DNA of 64,000 bases, from positions 186,001 to 250,000 of the forward strand of contig NW_024882038.1 in the NCBI RefSeq assembly GCF_019059575.1. The letters are read 5' to 3'. The stretch is from Amphibalanus amphitrite. Its lineage: Eukaryota; Arthropoda; Thecostraca; Balanomorpha; Balanidae. The notes beneath the pieces were generated by a model. That model did not search any database and was not told the origin of the DNA. It saw only the letters and a list, made by a program, of their open reading frames with translations. Shown here one piece after another: positions 59,758 through 64,000 of this stretch. Position numbers and translations under genes: made by a program. The number at the start of each line of letters is the position of its first letter. Position 1 is the first letter of the stretch.

Positions 59758-59982
59758 ACACGGCCTCGTCCAACGAGGCGGCCACGCTGCACCAGCGTCT
59801 GCGCTCTCTGAGCTCTGAGCTGGTAACACTGCGCAGTCGTCTCCACGTCACGCCGCCGCCGCAGCCGCCCGCCGCGCCGCCCCCGCCCCCGCCCGCCGGC
59901 CAGCCGCCCCCGCCCCAGCCGGCGGCGCCGCCGCCACAGCCGCCGCCGCCGCCCCCGCCGCACAAACCTGTGCTCACTACTG
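59758..59982 (+). CDS. Exon: coiled coil followed by poly-proline
   Basis: The acceptor CCACCCCTTCTGCTCCCTCAG ends at 59757 after a long pyrimidine tract, and the donor ACTG|GTGAGTGG is at 59983. The 225-bp exon starts with two bases and ends with one. It reads TASSNEAATLHQRLRSLSSE then LVTLRSRLHV, whose Leu spacing in LHQRLRSLSSELVTLRSRL fits a short coiled coil. About 35 residues of Pro/Ala/Gln-rich sequence (VTPPPQPPAAPPPPPP and onward) follow, ending HKPVLTTG. Poly-proline next to a coiled coil is common in actin-regulatory and scaffold proteins that bind profilin, EVH1 or SH3 domains; that is inference. Its phase fits both the 44007 and the 39622/43092 exon ends, so it is probably shared by both isoforms. 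The minus-strand open frame here is a Gly-rich shadow. Confidence 0.78.
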
Positions 59983-60556
59983 GTGAGTGGGGCTGAGGGT
60001 TTAGGGAAAAGTGAATGCTGATGGATGAAGTGATGCTGTGACTAATCTGTGTGACATGAAAGACCTCTGGTGGTGTGATGTGTGCGGTGGGTTTGACCAG
60101 GATGTGATGGAAAGCTCTTACCAGCTAAAGGATTTACATCCTCGCTTACTATAGTTAAATCATGACAGCGCACAGCCTAGAAGCATATTTTTACTTTCTT
60201 CCCTTCTTGACATTGGTTACCAAGCACAGCAGCACACCCAAGAAGACTAACAGCTATCGGACACTCAAAATTACACGCTGTGTCGTGTAACTCCCGTCAG
60301 ACACCGCCATTCACCCCGCTCGCTTCACCCCTCTCTAAGACCACCTTTGACCGCGCTCTCCGCCCTAATGGGCCCGATTGTCGCTAACCGAGCCGCATTT
60401 TGTCCCCGTGAAACCCCATTGATTTTCTACCCGTGCTGTGACGGTAGCCGGTAATTTGCGACAAGTTCAATCCATTGTCCTCTTGACTGTGATTATCTTT
60501 TGAATGTTTGGTGGTTGGGCTTCCACCTCGGGTCTACCGCACGTGAATAGGCTAGA

Positions 60557-60601
60557 ATGGCGCGCCCGGCGCTGGACAAAACCGTTGACTTTGACGATGT
60601 G
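60557..60601 (+). CDS. Candidate short start exon (MARPALDKTVDFDDV)
   Basis: ATG at 60557 in a good context (AGAATGG), with an in-frame TAG three codons upstream at 60548. Fifteen codons, MARPALDKTVDFDDV, lead to a donor-like GTG|GTAAGA at 60602. It ends in phase 0, unlike the phase-1 exons of the main gene, so it would be another start or another gene. If not spliced, the frame closes after nine more codons. The evidence is only start context, donor and plausible composition. Confidence 0.25.
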
Positions 60602-62054
60602 GTAAGAATAACACCTGCTGAAGTGAAATAACACTTGTCGTTTACAAGGCGATTATAAATCCTCGCCACATGCAAGGTCATTTCACTAGTCCGAAGGTTA
60701 CCAACACGTGGTCTTTCGGATCTTACGCCATCTCGATCCATTCTCTATATTCTTCTTTCGCTTGTTTTTTCCTGTCCTCGCTGGTCGTTTCTAGCCTCAC
60801 TGCCTGTCCATTCACTTTCCACTGATCTTCCACTGGTAATTTCCACTATTATCCACAATCTCTCCACCTCCTGAAGCCACGAGGTCTACCGTCTATCTTT
60901 CACGCCGTCCACCCAATGTCCTTTCAATATCCCGAACGAATGTCCATCCAATACACTTGTCTGTCAAGAATCCGCAATTCCCTCCACGCGTTCTTCAAAC
61001 ACCACTCAACAGTCATTCATCAGTCATCTCGCTCGCCTTCCTCCACTGTTTGTCCACCCACCGTCCACATTTCCACCTCTGTCCACCTTTGTCCACCGGT
61101 CTTCCACCGGCCGTCTCTCCCGCCTCCTTTAGCTCTCCGTTGTCCCTCCCTCCCCCTCCCCCTGCGCGCAGAACCAATCCTCTGGAATGCTGCCCGCGTC
61201 TGTACCCTCCAATTTACTCCCAACTCGCCGCCTTCTCCCGCGGCTCTGGCTTTGAGACACAGCTCGTAGTGTTCAAAGTCGAACCGGACGCAGGTTGCGG
61301 CGGATCTACAGAGCTGTTTTCGTGGATGGCGAGAGGCACGTCGCCGCGGGGTTGCCTGTTTATTTGACCAGAGAACGAACCGGCGCACCTGCTGAGTTAC
61401 CTGTGCGGGACCGCAGTATGGCTTCAGAGACATGGGAACAGACCGAGTGCCCGGCGAGGGGCGTCGTAAAATGGTGGAGCTCAAACTTCAAAGGTCCGGG
61501 GCGATTTGGGGAGGGACTTGGCTTGGGACGTGGTACTATTTCTTGAGATAATCAATTGAGAAACATTGTTATATTGTTTGTCCAGTTTGATGAGTGTTCT
61601 TATAACCTTTCTGTAAAATTGCATTTTATACTGGCACACGTTATCCTGAATCCCTGCAATTGCCAACCTGACCAGGGCCAGTTACCACTGAAAAAGGAAA
61701 AGTGTAATCCGTCAGAAATTATTGTGCTGCGTAGGTGATCACCGACAACCACTCACCCAAAATGTCCCCAAGGGTAGCATTTCATTTCACACTAGCGCAC
61801 GAGGAAGTGGTCCTTCGACCAGCCTTTAGCGGCTATTGAAGGCTCCACAGGCTACCATCAGGGACCGATGCAATCAACACGGTCTGAGTACGGTAAATAG
61901 TGCAATATCCGGTCCAGGGGCGCTCACACAGGCGTGAGAGGGTGCACTTTTCAACCGTGAGAGGGTCGTCACAGCGGAGAAATGGGCGCGTGGGAACTGC
62001 GACCGTCGTCATGGGTTAGGCGCTTAGTCGCCAGCGTGGCTGTCTTAGTGGTGT

Positions 62055-62130
<76 letters not shown>

Positions 62131-64000
62131 TGCTTGCCCGGTCGATTCTTCTTGCATGCCTGGTGGTGGTTAGGGACATGTCGGTACAAGCAGCACAACG
62201 GTTTTCCCATTTTTGCCTTTGTGTCAAAACACAACAAAAGCTCAAGCGCTAACTGAAAGGAATAGGACATTGGGCGGCAGTATATAATCATACTGTGAAA
62301 CAACCACTTCAAATTACATGCTGCGAGTCACAAAATAGAAACACTTGTCATATTGTAAGCCTCACACACCATCTCTTTTCCCAATTCTCCCATCATTCGT
62401 TTCGGATATACCCCCTGTTCTCCTCACCTATCACCTGCCTCTTTTCGCCCACTCGACGGGTAAACCTCAGTCACCCCTCGATGGGTGCCAATTTGGGGTG
62501 TATCGCGGCGCCCTTTCAAACCGCGCCGCCTCCCCAACCCTCTATTATTCTCCAGAAGGGGCTCGCTGGGGAGAAAACTCGGGAGGAACTCCTGACGGGA
62601 CGATGTCGGCTTAATTCTGCTCCGATCGATTCGGTGTGGGACCTCTGAATGGGATCGTTGAGGCGTACGTTACCGACAGAGGAGGACTGGGAAGGGGGAG
62701 GGGGGGGGGTTAGAGTGAAACGGACCATCGAGAGAGGCAGGGACGGGGCTGGCCATGAAATGTTACAAATGAGACAACAAGGAAGGTAGCGATGGAAGCA
62801 TTGGGGCTGACATTCTATTAGAAATGACGTATACTTGAAGTAAAAAGGCTTGAAGGAAGTGCAATGATGTAGGTAAATGGCACACCTGAACAGCAAACAT
62901 GTCAGCAAGCTTAGGTATTTTTATATTGCATATAAAGTGGATCACAATCTGTCGAACTCAACGATTTGCTAAAGCCTACGGCTGTCCGTGCCAAAAACTA
63001 AGCAAACAGTCGCCTTCCAAGTTCCAAATTCCAGGAATGTCTACTAACTAACCTCCCCTCCCCTTGCCCCCTTTCCCCTCGGCCACCCAAGACCAAGTGT
63101 CAGGCCACAAAAACCACCCCGAGAGCCCCCCCCCCCCCGGTCTAGTTGGAACGAGGTCACGGCGCGCCGAATCCCCGCCGAAATAATGGCGGGCCTCGGT
63201 CGGCGAGGGGCGGACGTGCCGAGCGCAGGACATGATAAGTGGGAGGGGACTGGTGACTGAGGCCGGCCGCAGGATCGGGGGAATGGACCGGGGCGGGGTC
63301 TGGTCAGAGGGAGGGGGAGGGGGTCAGGGAGAGAATGCTGGTTTGGTCTTTGTGTGGTGTTGTGTCGGGTGTGATATGGGGCTGATCTCATTTGAATGTT
63401 TTCATTTTATGATTTTAGCTGACTTATATTGTGGTATCCGAATACACACTGGCACACATCATGGTGTGATAAGGCCTAGATTCGTTTATGGCTGGACTTT
63501 CCCAGTTTGCTTTACTCGTATTCCTGCCAACCTTGGCAAAGGACGGTGTGCACTTAAAAACTAGCTCGGATTCTGAATGTTATCGCATATGATTTTAAGT
63601 GTGTCGTTAGTCGTTACGTCATGTTTATGATTAACTGCTTATCGTGGGAACATGCCCGTTCTTGTATATGGTTCATGGAGTTCGTGAGCGGTGCATTTTC
63701 CGCCGCCTCAAGAATGAGGTGGAAACTGCGGAAGCTTTGCGCTGCCGGCATTTAAAATATGTGATTCGGGGAATATTTACTGCACAGTGCACCTGACATC
63801 AGAATGAGCTGCGCTTGTTGTGCATCGTGACACTGACAACATTAATCATGCTTTGTTTGATCTCACTCCCTCTTTTCTGACGTGATCGTTGCGTTTACAT
63901 CCATTTCAAAAGTTTTAATGCAGTCAGACAATATTGATATGTGGGTGTACTGCACTCTGTTGTGTTACTGCTGTGTGTATTGTTGCAGTCTTCATATTTT
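60602..64000. other. No firm exon; simple repeats
   Basis: C/T-rich sequence lies at about 60740-61160, a (TC)n microsatellite at 62057-62127, a 9- to 10-base G-run at about 62700 and a C-run at about 63127-63138. An acceptor-like ATTTTATGATTTTAG at 63405-63419 precedes 47 open codons ending in TAG at 63562, but their codon use is unlike the other exons. The gene probably continues beyond the right edge. Confidence 0.4.
62057..62127. repeat. (TC)n microsatellite, about 71 bp
   Basis: Pure TC repeat. The Ser-Leu and Arg-Glu open frames that cross it are artefacts. Confidence 0.95.

Noticed and set aside
59723-59977. Gly-rich minus-strand frames
   Set aside because: Shadow of the poly-proline exon on the + strand.
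61020-61484. 154-codon minus-strand frame rich in Arg/Gly
   Set aside because: Antisense to C/T-rich sequence, with no splice or start support.
63420-63564. 47 open codons after an acceptor-like TTTTAG, ending in TAG
   Set aside because: Phase would fit the 59982 donor, but codon use differs from the other exons and the peptide shows no pattern; a chance terminal exon cannot be separated from a real one.

Overview
This is a eukaryotic window, very probably from an invertebrate animal. It has long intron-like and intergenic spaces, GT-AG splice sites with clean pyrimidine tracts, GC-rich exons in an otherwise mixed-composition background, several decayed DNA transposons, and many micro- and minisatellites. 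Nothing suggests bacteria, plasmids or phage. The exons use mainly codons ending in G or C. An arthropod such as a crustacean would fit, but that is a guess: no protein here was recognised well enough to place the species.

The only convincing coding sequence is on the + strand and looks like one long gene with alternative first exons. A short first coding exon (ATG at 16541, donor at 16557) follows a purine-rich leader. A large internal exon (37941-39159) and a smaller one (39513-39622) are joined by consistent phase. A second start exon (ATG at 43917, donor at 44008) lies directly behind a CpG-rich promoter-like block. An exon coding for a coiled coil followed by a proline-rich tract (59758-59982) can accept the splice phase of either route. 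Weaker candidate exons lie at 17442-17464, 42865-43092 and 60557-60601. I could not name the protein. It looks like a cytoplasmic scaffold: basic and Ser/Pro/Tyr-rich in one isoform, with a short conserved-looking helix in the other, then the shared coiled coil and poly-proline. No stop exon is seen, so the gene probably runs past the right edge.

The rest is mostly transposon debris. Three related copies (17690-18662, 19492-20667, 51019-53005) define a piggyBac-like non-autonomous family. Its features are CCCGCG...CGCGGG ends, 4-bp palindromic flanks, G-run/C-run hairpins at both ends, one end with a doubled terminal repeat, and interiors rich in GGTCA and TGACGTCA motifs. The third copy is split by another palindromic element (51057-51832). 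There are three hAT-like MITEs with 8-bp target duplications (835-1312, 4612-4768, 40122-40287), one complete but dead Tc1/mariner element with TA duplications (25079-26435), several foldback elements, a possible tRNA-derived SINE and a possible non-LTR 3' end.

The first 16 kb and most stretches between the entries hold no gene that I can support. The open frames there are short and lack splice or start context. The most interesting signals are the three-copy GGTCA/TGACGTCA element family and the phase-consistent alternative-promoter gene model.
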